Source of the DNA: Atherix ibis
Lineage: Eukaryota > Arthropoda > Insecta > Diptera > Athericidae
NCBI GenBank assembly: GCA_958298945.1
Contig: OY282607.1
Span: 50,631,020 to 50,695,019, forward strand
Direction: 5' to 3'
Length of the DNA stretch: 64,000 bases
Shown here one piece after another: positions 22,330-33,757 of this stretch. The notes below the pieces were generated by a model. That model was not told the origin of the DNA. It saw nothing but the letters and a program-made list of their open reading frames with translations, and ran no database searches. Position 1 is the stretch's first letter, and the number at the start of each line of letters is the position of its first letter. The position numbers were made by a program, and so were the translations under genes.

Positions 22330-24953
22330 TTCCCTTCCTAAAGGATTAGGGTGGAAGGATAGGTGCGAATGGAATTTTATATATCGGGAGATGCATAGTT
22401 CACGAACAAATGGAACATTTAGGTCACGGTGGATAACAGTGTTTCGTACATGAAAGGGGGCATTGACAATTTTACGAAGGATTCGGGATTGTAGGGATTG
22501 GATTGGTAGGGAGTTGGAATGCTTAGTCGAACCCCAAAGTTCTAGACCATATGTCCATATTGGTTTCAGAACCGTATTGTATAGTAATAGTTTACTTGTT
22601 GTTGTAAGTTTTGATTTACTGTCTAGGAGACGTAATAATTGTTTGTATCGTCCGTTAAGTTCACGTCTTTTAGTTTTCGTATGAAGGTTCCAGGTTAACC
22701 GTTTGTCGAATATAAGTCCAAGGTAACGTACGCTATTTTTTGTGGAATAATACTGCCGTTTAGGGTTATGTCGGGAATTTGTTCTCGGCAGAGTGTGAAA
22801 GTTACATGAGCAGATTTTTGCTCATTAACCTTCACTATCCACCTTTTGAACCAAGTTTCTAAGGAGTGGATATGGTTCTGTAGGATACTAATGGCTGTGG
22901 AAGGATCTTTGTGATGTGTCAGGATGGCTGTATCGTCAGCATATGTTGCGGTTAGGATGTTGTTGTGGCAAGGAATGTCATGGGTATAAATGTTGTATAG
23001 GATAGGACCTAGGATACTTCCTTGAGGGACACCGGCGGAAATTGGATAAATGTCACAGTACTCCATATTTTCAGCTACCTGAAAATATCGGTCTGAGAGA
23101 TAAGATTTAAGGATGTGGAAATAACTCGAGGGTAGGACTCGCTGCAACTTCCAAAGCAATCCAGGGTGCCATACATGGTCGAAAGCATGCGAAATGTCAA
23201 GAAACACGCCTGGGCAGTATTCCTTTCGCTCTAGCGAACACGCTATGTAGTCGACTACGCGATGACACTGCTGGATAGTGGAATGCTCAGGTCGAAATCC
23301 AAACTGATGCTGAGGAATGACACCCTCGGTTTCAAAAATGGGATAAAGGCGTTTTAGGATTAATTTTTCTAGGATTTTTGATAACATGGGAAGGAAGCTT
23401 ATAGGTCTATATGAGGTAGGAAGGTTTTTGGGCTTATTGGGTTTTGGGATCATCTTAATTATGGAAAACTTCCACAGGGAAGGACAAAATGATGTGCGGA
23501 GGATGCTATTATAAATATAGGTTATAAGGACGAGGGTTTTTTTGGAAATTTGTTTCAGGATTTCTGAAGTTATTAGGTCATATCCTGGGGCTGTTTTATT
23601 GGAAAGGTGTTCTATTGTGAATTTAACTTCGGAAGGAGTGAAAAACTTAGGAGGTGGACTTATGGGCAACTGAGTTGATATTTGTCGAAATATTTGTTCG
23701 TCATGCAGAATGTCTTGGACATCTTCGTTAGGTTTAAAGATGTTTTCTAAGTGTTTGCCGAAGATGTCGGCTTTCTGTTTATCTGTTTTTGCCCAGGTTC
23801 CGTCGGTATTCCGGAGCGGGTGTGTAGCTGTTTTGTATTTGAGAATTCGTCGGGTAGCTGTCCAGAGTGACTTATTAGTTGTCAGTGATTTTGTGTATTC
23901 AGTAAATCGTTCGTTGTTATAATTAATTATTTCTTGTTTCAGTTCTCGTTGTAGTTGGTTCAGGTTTTTCTTCTCATTTGGCATTCTTGAACGTTGCCAC
24001 TGGGCCCTGGCTCGACGTTTCTCGCTTATCAAGCTGCGAATTTTTTGCGGAAGATTATAGTCATGTTCTCGTACGGTTGGTTTGTTATGAGTTATGTGGG
24101 CGTTAGTGATTGAGTTCTGTATGCAAACAGTTAAGTCGTTTACGGCATCGTCTATTTCTTGTACGTTCTTAAGGCTTTGTTGTAAATGAATCTGTTGGTC
24201 TAAGTTCTGTCTGAAAATGTCCCAATCAACTTTCCCATTTACAAGTTTGGCAGGATAGGATTTTAAGGAAGGAGAAGTGTCTAGTGTTAGGAGAACAGGG
24301 GAATGGTCGGAATTCAGGTCAAGGAGTGTATCTATGGAAGTATTAATGGAATGTATGGGTGTGGTTATGAAATAGTCTAGAATATCGGGAAGGTTTCTGG
24401 CACTGGTCGGCCAATATGTGGGCGTGGGAGGAGATAGGACCTCAAGAGTGGTATGGGAGAGGAGTTCTTGGAGAATCTTTCCTCGGGGATTCGAGACACG
24501 GCAACCCCATTTAGGGTGCTTGGCATTATAATCTCCTCCCGCGATGAAGAATTTTCCAATTGATTTGAAGAAGGAATCAAATTGTATGGGAGTTAATTTT
24601 TTATTTGGAGGATAATAAACAGATGCAACGTTAAAGGTAAAGGATTTACATTGAAGGGTAATAACTATTCACTGAAGGGATTCGGTGGCAGTTTGTGAGT
24701 GGAAGGAATGATTTAAGGAATTTCTAATAAGGATGGCAGTTCCACCGTGTGCTGTGTTGTCTGGATGGTCAGTTCTGTATGTTTTATAGTCACGTATAGC
24801 AAGAAACGACCTGGACGTAAAGTGAGTTTGTGTAATCAGTGCAACGTCTATGCGTTTGTTGTGTAAGAGGATGTCTAGTTCTTGTCAGTGTAAAGTCAGT
24901 CCGTTAGCATTCCAGAGAAGGATGGATAGGGATTTATCGGTTGACGAGAACAT
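22330..24953 (-). pseudogene. Jockey ORF2 (endonuclease and reverse transcriptase), a few lesions
   Basis: The protein nicks the target DNA and primes reverse transcription of the element RNA. The N-terminal part is an apurinic-type endonuclease: GGDYNAKHPKWG (about 24505-24540) and a SDHSPVLL block near 24305 are its active-site motifs. A 445-residue open part follows from 24032 to 22695 with the RT blocks SYRPISFLPMLSKILEKL, QFGFRPEHST, DISHAFDHVWH, AGVPQGSILGPILYN and the catalytic YADD (22932-22943). The first start is at 24953. Lesions: TGA shortly after the start (about 24876), a stop at about 24673 with disturbed sequence after it, and a frameshift near 22735, after which the thumb and C-terminus (LTWNLHTKTKRRE, TYGLELWG) continue in another frame. 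Confidence 0.92.
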
Positions 24954-25989
24954 TTATTTATTCATATTGCTTGTTAGTGAGGAAATGGCGGTTGTTAAAG
25001 CAGTTAACAGAGGAGTGAGAAGAAGAGTAATTTCTTGAATTAATTTGTTAGTTATTGTAGAAAGAAGTGTTGTTAGGTCTGAGGAGGAGGATAATGGGGG
25101 AGGAATAGGAACATGACTACCATTGTTCTGCTGTTGTTGTTGTTGCTGCTGTTCCTGGTGTTTATGATGTTGCTGGCGCTGTTGTTGGTGCTGCTGCTGA
25201 TGTTGTGGTTGCTGTTGTTGTTGATGAGGAGGTTGATGTGGATGGTTTTGTTGTTGAGGTTGTTGTTACTGCTGTTGATGTTGTTTCTGCCCAGATGCAA
25301 TCTCAGCAAATGTTAGGTTTCGTCGCACTGGCAATGATGTTAGTCCCGTCTTATTTGTGGATGTATTATTATTTGGGCGTATTTTTGTCTGCAGCATTTT
25401 ATATGTGGAGCAGCCTTTGCAGTTTGCCCGGTGGCTTCCAGCACAAAGTACACACCTTGCTGGATTGTCTCGCGTTTTAATACATTCTGTGGTCAGGTGT
25501 TCCCCTGCACATTTTACGCATTGTGGCTTGTGCCGACAGTATGATTTGGTGTGGCCGTACTGTTGACATCTGTGGCATTGAACTATGTCCTTAGTGGGAT
25601 AAGGCTCCTCCACTTTGATTCTTGTATAAACAAGTGTTTCCAGATCAAAAATGGTTTTGTTGTTAGCCGCTTGTCTTAATGAGATGCAAAACAGAGGAAG
25701 CGCTGCGTTCCTCTGCTTAACATTTGAGATGCTAGTTACCTCGTTACCCAGCATCTGTAGTTCATTTCTTATTTCCTCTATGGGAGTGGAATGGTGCAGA
25801 TTCCGGACTACCACTTTAAAAGGTTGTTCATCCTTCGCCTGGTACGTGTAGAAGTCCGCCTTAATTTCGTCCAAGTATTGGACGATACTTCGGTAGGCCA
25901 TCCCACTATTCGCTTGAATTGCAAGGCCTTTAATATGAGCCTTGCAAACATAGATATTTTGAGTAAGAAAATTATCGTAAAACTACAAT
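24954..25989 (-). pseudogene. Jockey ORF1 (Gag-like nucleic-acid-binding protein), one internal stop
   Basis: Gag-like RNA-binding protein of the retrotransposon particle. From the 5' end (25989 down) it has the domain around FKVVVRNLHHSTPIEEI that precedes zinc fingers in Jockey Gag proteins (PRE_C2HC type), then zinc knuckles CHRCQQYGHTKSYC, CVKCAGEHLTTEC and a third CVLCAGSHRANC motif. After residues ending SGQKQHQQQ the frame meets a TAA at 25266-25268, in a place where all neighbours are CAA/CAG, so a single C-to-T change is the probable cause. Beyond it the same frame continues as a Gln/His/Pro-rich tract and a hydrophobic C-terminus to the stop at 24954-24956. The first methionine at 25901 is internal; homologous sequence continues upstream to a stop near 25990. 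Confidence 0.9.
25095..25275 (-). repeat. CAG/CAA-rich (polyglutamine) tract within Jockey ORF1
   Basis: On the coding (minus) strand this is dominated by CAG, CAA and CAC codons in the ORF1 frame, between the zinc knuckles and the C-terminus, with interspersed Pro and His. It contains the stop at 25266-25268. Confidence 0.85.
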
Positions 25990-25990
25990 T

Positions 25991-26689
25991 TATCTTCAAA
26001 TCAATAAAAACTATTATTTAAGGACAAATTTTATTTTAGAAACAGGATTAAGTTATGGTTTGTTCTTTTAGTCGTTGTCGAAGCAGTACGTCAGGTTTTG
26101 AAAATGTCTTCATACACTTTGTCCTATAGGTATTTTGAGATTGATTTTTGGTTTTTGGTATTGTGAATTTTTATTTTTGTACTGATGTAATGTGAATAGG
26201 CTCTGGAAGCTGACAAGTTAGCATGAATTCTGTACGAGCTTGAATGTTATAAGTTGTGGAGGGGAAGCTAAGCATATAAATAGCAATATGGGCTTATATA
26301 GTTGGAGTGTCAGACCAACAAACAAAAATTCATCGACTTAACTGCCCGTACTAACTTAAAAGGAAGAAAATCTTAACTGCCCGTACTAACTTATGTTCTA
26401 TAATTATCTTAAAGATTTTCTTTCTTTTAAGTTAGTACAGGCAGTTAAGGTTACCAGCAATTTATAAGGAATATTTACATACACGATACCTCCAAACCTA
26501 TGGTTTATCAGAACAGACGTTCGTTTACTTTTATATTTTTTGCGTTTATTAATTTATTAATTAGTTTATTAATTTAGAGACGTAAATAAAACTGTAGTGA
26601 TATACGGTTGTCTTCAAATATTTCAATTTTTGCCAGTGTATTCAATTCTTATTCGGAAACACATCTCAAGAAGGCATAATCCCATTCAC
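25991..26689. other. Intergenic, with one palindrome
   Basis: No gene or element was recognised except the inverted repeat at 26337-26449. Confidence 0.5.
26337..26449. repeat. Inverted repeat, 38-bp arms, plus an internal direct repeat
   Basis: Arms 26337-26374 and 26412-26449 are reverse complements with very few mismatches. The first 22 bases of the left arm (cttaactgcccgtactaac) are repeated directly starting at 26372 in the spacer, so the unit appears three times, two direct and one inverted. Confidence 0.9.
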
Positions 26690-27075
26690 CCACGATGACA
26701 TCCGATCCTTCATACATCGTCGTTGTAACGTTCGATGCATATGACCTTACCTCCAGTATAAGCATTTTATTCCACAAATTCAATGGTAAAACCTATTATA
26801 CCAACCCGATGAGATGCCAAAACTATCAGTTGCTAGGCCATACGTTCACATTAGCATCCTATCCGGTATCATTGCAGGTCATTGCATATTAGTGGGACAC
26901 GCTAAACGATTAGGTATCTCAGCCAATGACTATTATTTTAGTTGCAAAGACGAGGAAGAAGAGAAGACTCTTTTTCATCGTTCCTGCTCATGCCTAACCT
27001 TCACAACCCTCATAAATCGAACTCTGGGTGACCTTTTCTTGGATGATTTGAGCGATATCATAAAATATTAAGAAC
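26690..27075 (+). mobile_element. Non-LTR retrotransposon relic (zinc-binding C-terminal part)
   Basis: Two overlapping frames carry LINE-like pieces: NPMRCQNYQLLGH resembles a Gag zinc knuckle, and the frame ending at 27071 reads GHCILVGHAKRLGI followed by CKDEEEEKTLFHRSCSC, resembling the C-terminal Cys/His region of insect LINEs that encode RNase H. It is frameshifted and short; the family is uncertain. Confidence 0.5.
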
Positions 27076-27234
27076 TTTGCACTCGGTTCCGATTTTTTTT
27101 TAGGGTGACATAAGCCTTGATGATTACGGGGTATTACTACGGACCTAATTTTGGTCTATGTGTGTTTTGAAGCAGCGGACAATCACTAACCTAACCAAGA
27201 CCATATGCAAAACATTTGAAAGGGACCGCGGTTG

Positions 27235-27600
27235 GAAGTAAAGTTAAAAGTGACTGCGTTTCTTGACATGATTTAGAAGTCTAGTACTGATCCGTCCACA
27301 TATAGGAAACTTTTCCTTGAACAGTTGAACGGATTAAAAGATCCGTCCAGCCGCCGCTGACACCGATACTACATCTTTTTCGGTCGTCGAACTTTTTGGC
27401 TGCAAAACCCTCGTACTATGTTATGGAATCTTCCCTTATAGGGCAGCTCCATACTACGGGTAGCTGTGGGCTATCAAAACGGCAATTGAAATTGCGACCA
27501 ATATTCCCATCCAACGGAGTATTATTATTTTTAGGGACAGTCTTACCGCCCAAGATCCATTTTTATATTGAACTTCGTTCTGTGGGGTGTCTCGGTTCCC
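27235..27600 (+). mobile_element. RNase H LINE relic
   Basis: Nucleotide similarity to the copies at 17.68, 47.0 and 56.2 kb is obvious: cttgacatg...gatccgtcca, ggaaacttttccttgaacag, ctgacaccgatactacatc, tttttcggtcgtcgaac. It covers the start of the RNase H domain and stops near 27560. No intact frame. Confidence 0.75.
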
Positions 27601-28263
27601 GTGGTACCTAATTTATTTTTCAGAGTACTTTAGGTCTGTACCCCGCTCTATGAGCGGTGGTCAGCAACCTTGTAAATTCCTGACCTTTTTCCTCTTCCTT
27701 TCCTTCACAACTTCCTTCTATTCTTCTTCATTCACCTCTTCCTCTTTCTATTTCCATCATTTTTGTTCATGCACCACCTCCCCGTAGGCTTAACTATGTG
27801 ATTATTAATTTTAATATCACATATGGAATACACGGCATATTCATTGACGGATATCTACTTTTGCCCCTTGTTAGCTATTTTACCATTTTATGCCATCATT
27901 AGAATGAGAAACTGGAATATACTTAACATCCCGCTGCCGGAACGAAATGTGTATTTGTTATGTTCGGAAGCAAAGGCGAAAATAGCAAATTTAAAAGAAC
28001 ATCCATCTTCTCAAATCTACCACTCCCTTGTCTTTTGAATAGACAAGATACTCCTCAGGGACTTCACGTCCAAAACCAAATTTTCCTCCCACCCAGCTAA
28101 CGAAGAAAGTTTATCCATCCCTTTCTGCCACTTATTAAAAAAGTATAACATATGCTTTTTAATGCTTTCTATTAGAAATTCCTTATTTACAAAAAAATTT
28201 CTGTTGATATGAGTCCTTTTTATAATTTTCTGCTAATAAGATTTTATTGGTAACGGAAAGACA

Positions 28264-28313
28264 TGTACTATTCAGGATGTGTTATTTTCTTTTAACACAT
28301 CCTGAATAGTACA
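28264..28313. repeat. Perfect 21-bp inverted repeat, 8-base loop
   Basis: Arms 28264-28284 (tgtactattcaggatgtgtt...) and 28293-28313 are exact reverse complements. Transcribed, it would form a strong hairpin. Confidence 0.92.
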
Positions 28314-28635
28314 TTTTATTCACAATTTTGCATAAAATATTTCACTAAAAAATAAAGGTATGCTAAGTTTGCATATTTGCAATAAATAAAAAAGGTAAAG
28401 CACGAATACTTGGATTTGTATTAGAAAAGTTTAAGTTATCGGAATTACCAGTGACTCTCAAAGACATTCCTTATCATTAAAAGGTGGATATTTTGGAATA
28501 TTTTATTAAATTATTCTACGCTCATTGATATTTTAGTTTATTTTATTAAGTGTAGGTAATATTAATTATTTCCTAATGAAGAAACAATCACTACTACCGT
28601 AGTCGAAAACGAATGTTTTTTTTTTAAATTTGCAG

Positions 28636-28719
28636 TTCAAGCATACTAGATCTAATCAATCATTACAAGGACAATTTCAACAATAAGAAAAGCACCTCGC
28701 AGACAACTGCAATGGACCG
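28636..28719 (+). CDS. Candidate internal exon, unknown protein
   Basis: A T-rich tract and acceptor tttgcag (28629-28635) precede 84 bases, and the donor gtaatt follows at 28720. One frame is open throughout and reads SSILDLINHYKDNF followed by NNKKSTSQTTAMDR. With one base before and two after the codons, both flanking introns would be phase 2, so the exon would keep frame. I do not recognise the family and found no partner exon. Confidence 0.22.
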
Positions 28720-31372
28720 GTAATTATTCTTGCCAATTATTATTAAATTGCTATTATTGATCGTTTAAGTAATAAATAACTTGTTCAGTGTTTGGTTTGA
28801 TCTTTCAAAACAATTCATTTCAAAATGACTCAAAATCAATCAATCGATCGATGGATTAGAAAAACAGTTTTGTCACCCAACCTGACAACATAAAGAGTGC
28901 TTGATAGAATAGCGGTTCTGAGAGGCACTTTGGCCTCTTTACCAAATTGACAGTTACTTAGTGTTAATAATTAGTAGTGGTTATGGCAATTGCCTCCCAC
29001 TAAATGAAGCCAATTTGCATTTGAATATTGTCTCATGAATAATCCCCTTTCCAGACACATTGATTCAACTCTTGTTGATCAAAATTGCTTTGTTAACGTT
29101 AGTGGTTTCTGGTTTTTGGGTATCCAAAAATAATCAATTGAGTTGAACGAAAGAGTTCAGATTTAGGATGAACTCAGGGCGGTATAATTTATATTAATGC
29201 ATGCAGTAGAGAAATAAGAGATCAAAATGAACTTGAAAATAATTTCAAAGTAAATAAACGAACAAGTATAAGCGACCATGTGCACATGCCATTGATTCAA
29301 ATTACACGTTTTGTTTGGTCCAAGATCTGATCTGCTTCATCTGCTTTGTTTTTGGTGGTAAAATCTGAAATTCAAGAACAGATAATTTATTGGCAAAATA
29401 AAACAACTGCCGTATACAAAAGAAAATGTGTGGTCTCTTGTTAGAATCTATGGCAGTTCAATTCGGCCATCGAATGCGAATGGATGCAACATCTTCGGTT
29501 GGTTGTTAGGGCAGAAGAATTTTGGTGCATCCAATCAACATTGTTACGTTCGCAAGATCTACGGCCATTCCAAATTTAACTGTTGCCCATTAATTTGTTA
29601 GTACCAATTTTGGCATATTTATTTTTGTTTGTTTTAAAATTTAAATTCAGGAAACCATAAATTACAGAGCGGATATCAGGTGACTCCAACTCAGATTACA
29701 GTATTCGCTTTCGACGAGGAGTTGCGATAGCTTTTCAACCTGATCGAATCTTTCGTTAGAGGTTCCCCTAACCTTCGATTAAAGTTTCATGCGAAAATTT
29801 TAAGGGCATTTCGCTAAACCTTGTTTATGGACATGGATTTTTGTTTATTTTACATTTACTCGTCTGCCTTGATTTCATGGACGACTGCTCTTATTTCGGA
29901 TACTTGCTGATCGTTTTTCATAATCAATTTTTGACTTTAATTCGAATAATATATTTATCCACTGAAGGGTGACATGGTGATTTAGACCAATTTTTTCTTA
30001 GCTATCATTATTAGTAATAATAAGAAAATGTATCCAAAATTTGATGATTCTTTATTGTGTGCATAATCAATTTTGCCAATAAATTCGCTTTAAATGTGTT
30101 TAAATAATTTCCTTTTTATGTCCATAGAAACTGATTTTTTTTCTATTTTTCAACCTTGTTTATATATAAGTAATTTTTTATACTTAGAATTTCCTGAAGA
30201 TGTTCAGTTTTGTAAGAAATAAGATAATAATTTTAAAAAAATTTTATTTTAGGACAGAGTGGAAGATGAAGTATTGGTCCCCAGGCACATAACTTTGTTT
30301 AATATTTTGTTACTTCTTAAATTGGGGGAGCGGACCGCTGACTATTGTGGGATGGAGCTTACTTATTGGTCTCTTTCTATTTTTCATTATTTCCCCAAAA
30401 ATACCAATCGCACTCCTAGGCCAATTTTTTGGAGTACCCTATTTAAGCTGTCAACAAGATCGCAAACCCGGATAAGAAGGATTCTTAAATAAAATAATAA
30501 TTACATAATTTCATGTTCATGCTAAAAAAAGGAATAATTTTGCAAGATACGATTTTGAACGTTGATACTGAAAAGACTTTGACTGTTTTTTTTCTTCACT
30601 TTATAGTGAAGTCAGAGTGCAATTCAGCTTTAACAAAACTGATAAATATTCATCACAAAATTAAAATTCTCTCGATAACTTGTGTACAAATAACGCATAA
30701 TATTTTTGACCATTACACCTTTGATGGTAATGAGCATTTGTAAACATTATCTACAGTGTACTTTTATTTTTATCAATCAGTTAGTTGGTATATAATCTTA
30801 CGTAGTTTAGCCATATAACCTAGATTATTTAATCTTTTGGATAATATCAACTTCGCATTAGATAGTATTTAATTGTTTGTTATATATAATTCTTGAGTTT
30901 ATGAATACATGATCCTCACTGACACTAGGACTTGCTGATCGACCTAGTTTACTGATAAAGCACATTCGTATGGTCCTGCTAGACATTTTCAGATCATGTT
31001 TGAGGTAATTGTTTATCAGACATTAAGCAGACTTACACTTCTGCAGTTGGAGAAGTCTAACTTATCGCTTCATTCATAGATTTAATATATAAAGTCCATA
31101 TTCCAATCGATTGGCATGCGTCCAACTCTACTCTCTATAATATAGTTTTCTACCAAATTTTGCACAAATTGCTTTTAATAGCTCTCAGAGTCCGATACTT
31201 TCTTATTTTTAAATATTGTGATGGCAGCTAACACTTCTTCAAAGGTGAGGCATTGTTCCTTGTGACCAAGTAGACATGTACTATGCAGACGGAAAGTTTC
31301 CTTTTCCAGTTGGTTTGAGCTATACTGATTACCAGTCAACATTTCATAAAAATGGAACATTCTGTAAACTAA

Positions 31373-33757
31373 AAATAAACCTAAAATCATAACTGGTTCC
31401 GAACTTTTATCCTTTTCACACTCACACCTTGCGGGTGGTGATTATAATGCTAAACACCCTGAATGGGGTTGCCAGCGTTGCTAACCCTCGAGGAAAGATT
31501 CTTCAAGAAGCTCTATCCTATACATCATATCAAATTACCTCCAAATCCAACATACTGGCCAACATCTATTTCAGAATGGCCTGATAACCTCGATTACTTC
31601 ATTAGCACTTACAATTAAGGGTAAGGAGAAAAGGACTATGATCAGAGTTTAAATTGGAAAAGGTTTCAATACTAGAATTCAATTACCATGAATTCTAGTA
31701 TTGAAACCTTTTCCAATTTAAACTCCGATCATAGTGCTTTTCTCCTTACCCTTAATTGTAAGCTACTCTTAAAGACTCTTCATCCTAGGCTTATAAATGG
31801 CAAAATAGACTGTGACATATTTAGATCTAACAAATTAGATCAACAAATTAATCTAAAATGAACGTTAAAAACAGCAAAAGACATTAATAATGCTGTAAAT
31901 GACCTCACTATATATATATACAACATGCAGCCACAATCGCTCACATCTCTTACAATAGGACATAACCACAACAACGAAATTTACCAACTAAAATAGGCAC
32001 ATTAATTAACGAAAAAAAATATGAGAACGCAGTGGCAACGCTTACGAATGCCTAGCTACAAACAAAAACTTAACCGCCTAAAACGTGAACTAAAAATGGA
32101 AGTTAGAAATCACTATAATGAACGGCATGAAATTTACACAAGATCGATTAGTGACAATATTTCTTTATGGGAAGCCACTAGACGAATACTCTCGTACAAA
32201 GGAAAATCACACCCACTGAAACAAAATTAAGATACCTGGGCAAAAACAGACATAGAAATAGCTGAAGTATTTGCTAAACATTTGGTTAATACTTTTTCTC
32301 CACATGATGATATAGAAGACAAACCGCTTCCTAACACAATTATCGAAGAACTCATGTTCCCAGTCACTAGCAGTCTTCCTCCCAAAAATTTTAAAAACTC
32401 GGAAATTAAATTTACTATTCTGCGCCTTCCCAATAAAAAAAGCTCCTGGTTATGATCTAATAACAGCTCCTATTCTGAAGCAAATTTCGCGAAAAGCTTT
32501 AGTTTTAGTTACATACATTTTTAATAGTACGTATATACTGCGCACAACCTGTTTTCCTTTACTCTAGAAATTTTCTGTCATTAAAATGATCCCCAAACCA
32601 AATAAACCCATTAATTTTCCTTTCTCCTATACACCTATTAGCCTCTTATCAAGCCTTGATAAGCTTTTTGAAAAACTCCTATTAAAACGACTCTACCCAA
32701 TCCTAGTTAATGAATAAATTATTTTTGATCACCAATTTAGCTTCCGATCTGAACATTCCACTATCCAACAATGCCATCGCATTGTGAATCATATTGCATC
32801 CTCTCTTGAGAGGAAAGAGTATTGCCCAGTAGTATTTTTTAGATATCTCCCAACCGTGTGTGGCATCCTGAACTCCTCTGGAAACTTAAGAGCTTTCTTC
32901 CTTCAACATACCACCTTATCATAAATTAATATGTCTCTCAATGTCATTTCCAAGTTGCAATTAACTCAGAATCCTCGAAAATACATCCTATTCTAGCCGG
33001 AGTCTCACAACGCAGTATTCTTGGTCCCATTTTATAATATATAATATTTTTCTACCCATGACATCCCATCCGATCCTAATACTGACATACACATAGCTTC
33101 CAATAATTTACAATTTCATATACACAACATTCAATCCTTGTTTAAGAGATGGAGAGTAAAAGTAACTGAACAGAAGAGTGCTCACATTACTTTCACACTT
33201 TGTCAAGGAAAACCTACCCCTTCATACCTTAACAGCAACAAGAGTCCTCAATATGATAAAGTACGTTATTTGGGACTTTACCTGGACAAGAGATTAACAT
33301 GAAATCCAAATACTAGACTAAAAAGAGTTGAAGCTAACAGAAGTTACCTACAACTTCTTAGACTAATGGACAAACGCTCGAAGTAAATTATAAAACCTAT
33401 TTGAATATATGGAATAGAACTTTGGGGTTCAACGAAACGTTCCAATTCATATCGCGTCTAGGTCTTACAATCCAAGATCCTCCGTTCGTAACAACGTAAT
33501 ACATCGTGATCTTAATGTTCACTTTGTTTAGGATCTGTGCATTTCCTGCTATCAAAAATTTCACTCCCTTTTATTTAATCATCATAATCCACTTGTCAGA
33601 GAATTGTCCCCCGGTATTGCCTTCCTCGGAAACTCTCATCGGAGACTTAAGAGACAATGGCCTCGAGATTTTCTAGAGGAATCTAAGTTCCGTTAAAATG
33701 TTATGTAAATGTGCTTGTTACAATAAAATTGTAATTGCAAATAAAATTAAAAAAAAA
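31373..33757 (+). mobile_element. Jockey-clade retrotransposon, heavily damaged (copy 2)
   Basis: A plus-strand copy of the family at 22.3-26.0 kb, truncated in the endonuclease (begins about 31373). GGDYNAKHPEWGCQR is visible near 31435-31480, and RT pieces follow in shifting frames: QWQRLRMPSYKQKLN (about 32030), AEVFAKHLVNTF (about 32265), HQFSFRSEHST (about 32735), and the thumb region near 33250-33450. The YADD region near 33080 is disrupted. It ends with ttacaataaaattgtaattgc and an A-run at 33749-33757. An inverted duplication sits at 31608-31762. Many stops and indels: dead. Confidence 0.88.
31608..31762. repeat. Inverted duplication inside Jockey copy 2, about 74-bp arms
   Basis: Arms 31608-31681 and 31689-31762 are nearly perfect reverse complements (loop attacca plus flanks). 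The right arm is the normal endonuclease-coding sequence (SNLNSDHS), as in the copy at 60.18-60.25 kb; the left arm is an extra inverted copy inserted after attagcactt. Confidence 0.92.

Larger units (their letters stand above)
22262..25990 (-). mobile_element. Jockey-clade non-LTR retrotransposon, nearly full length (copy 1)
   Basis: On the minus strand it carries, in order, ORF1 (from about 25989 down to 24954), then ORF2 starting directly at 24953 with endonuclease and reverse transcriptase and ending with the R-R-W-P-R block typical of the family's C-terminus near 22320. The junction is TAA followed immediately by ATG. ORF1 lacks its N-terminus, so the copy is 5'-truncated at about 25990. 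Only about five lesions are visible (listed under the ORFs), making this the youngest-looking element in the window. It is related to the copies at 31.4-33.8 and 59.5-62.1 kb. I did not find its target duplication. Confidence 0.93.
27601..31372. other. Mostly single-copy looking DNA, no firm gene
   Basis: It contains a perfect palindrome at 28264-28313 and a candidate exon at 28636-28719, listed separately. The part at 28.8-29.9 kb is less AT-rich and holds transcription-factor-like words (ggatta at 28853, octamer atttgcat at 29013), compatible with, but not proof of, a regulatory region. Open frames at 30259-30492 and 30513-30743 have no recognised features. Confidence 0.45.

Noticed and set aside
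25113..25480. Plus-strand frames rich in Leu and Val
   Set aside because: They are the antisense of the Gln-rich tract of Jockey ORF1.
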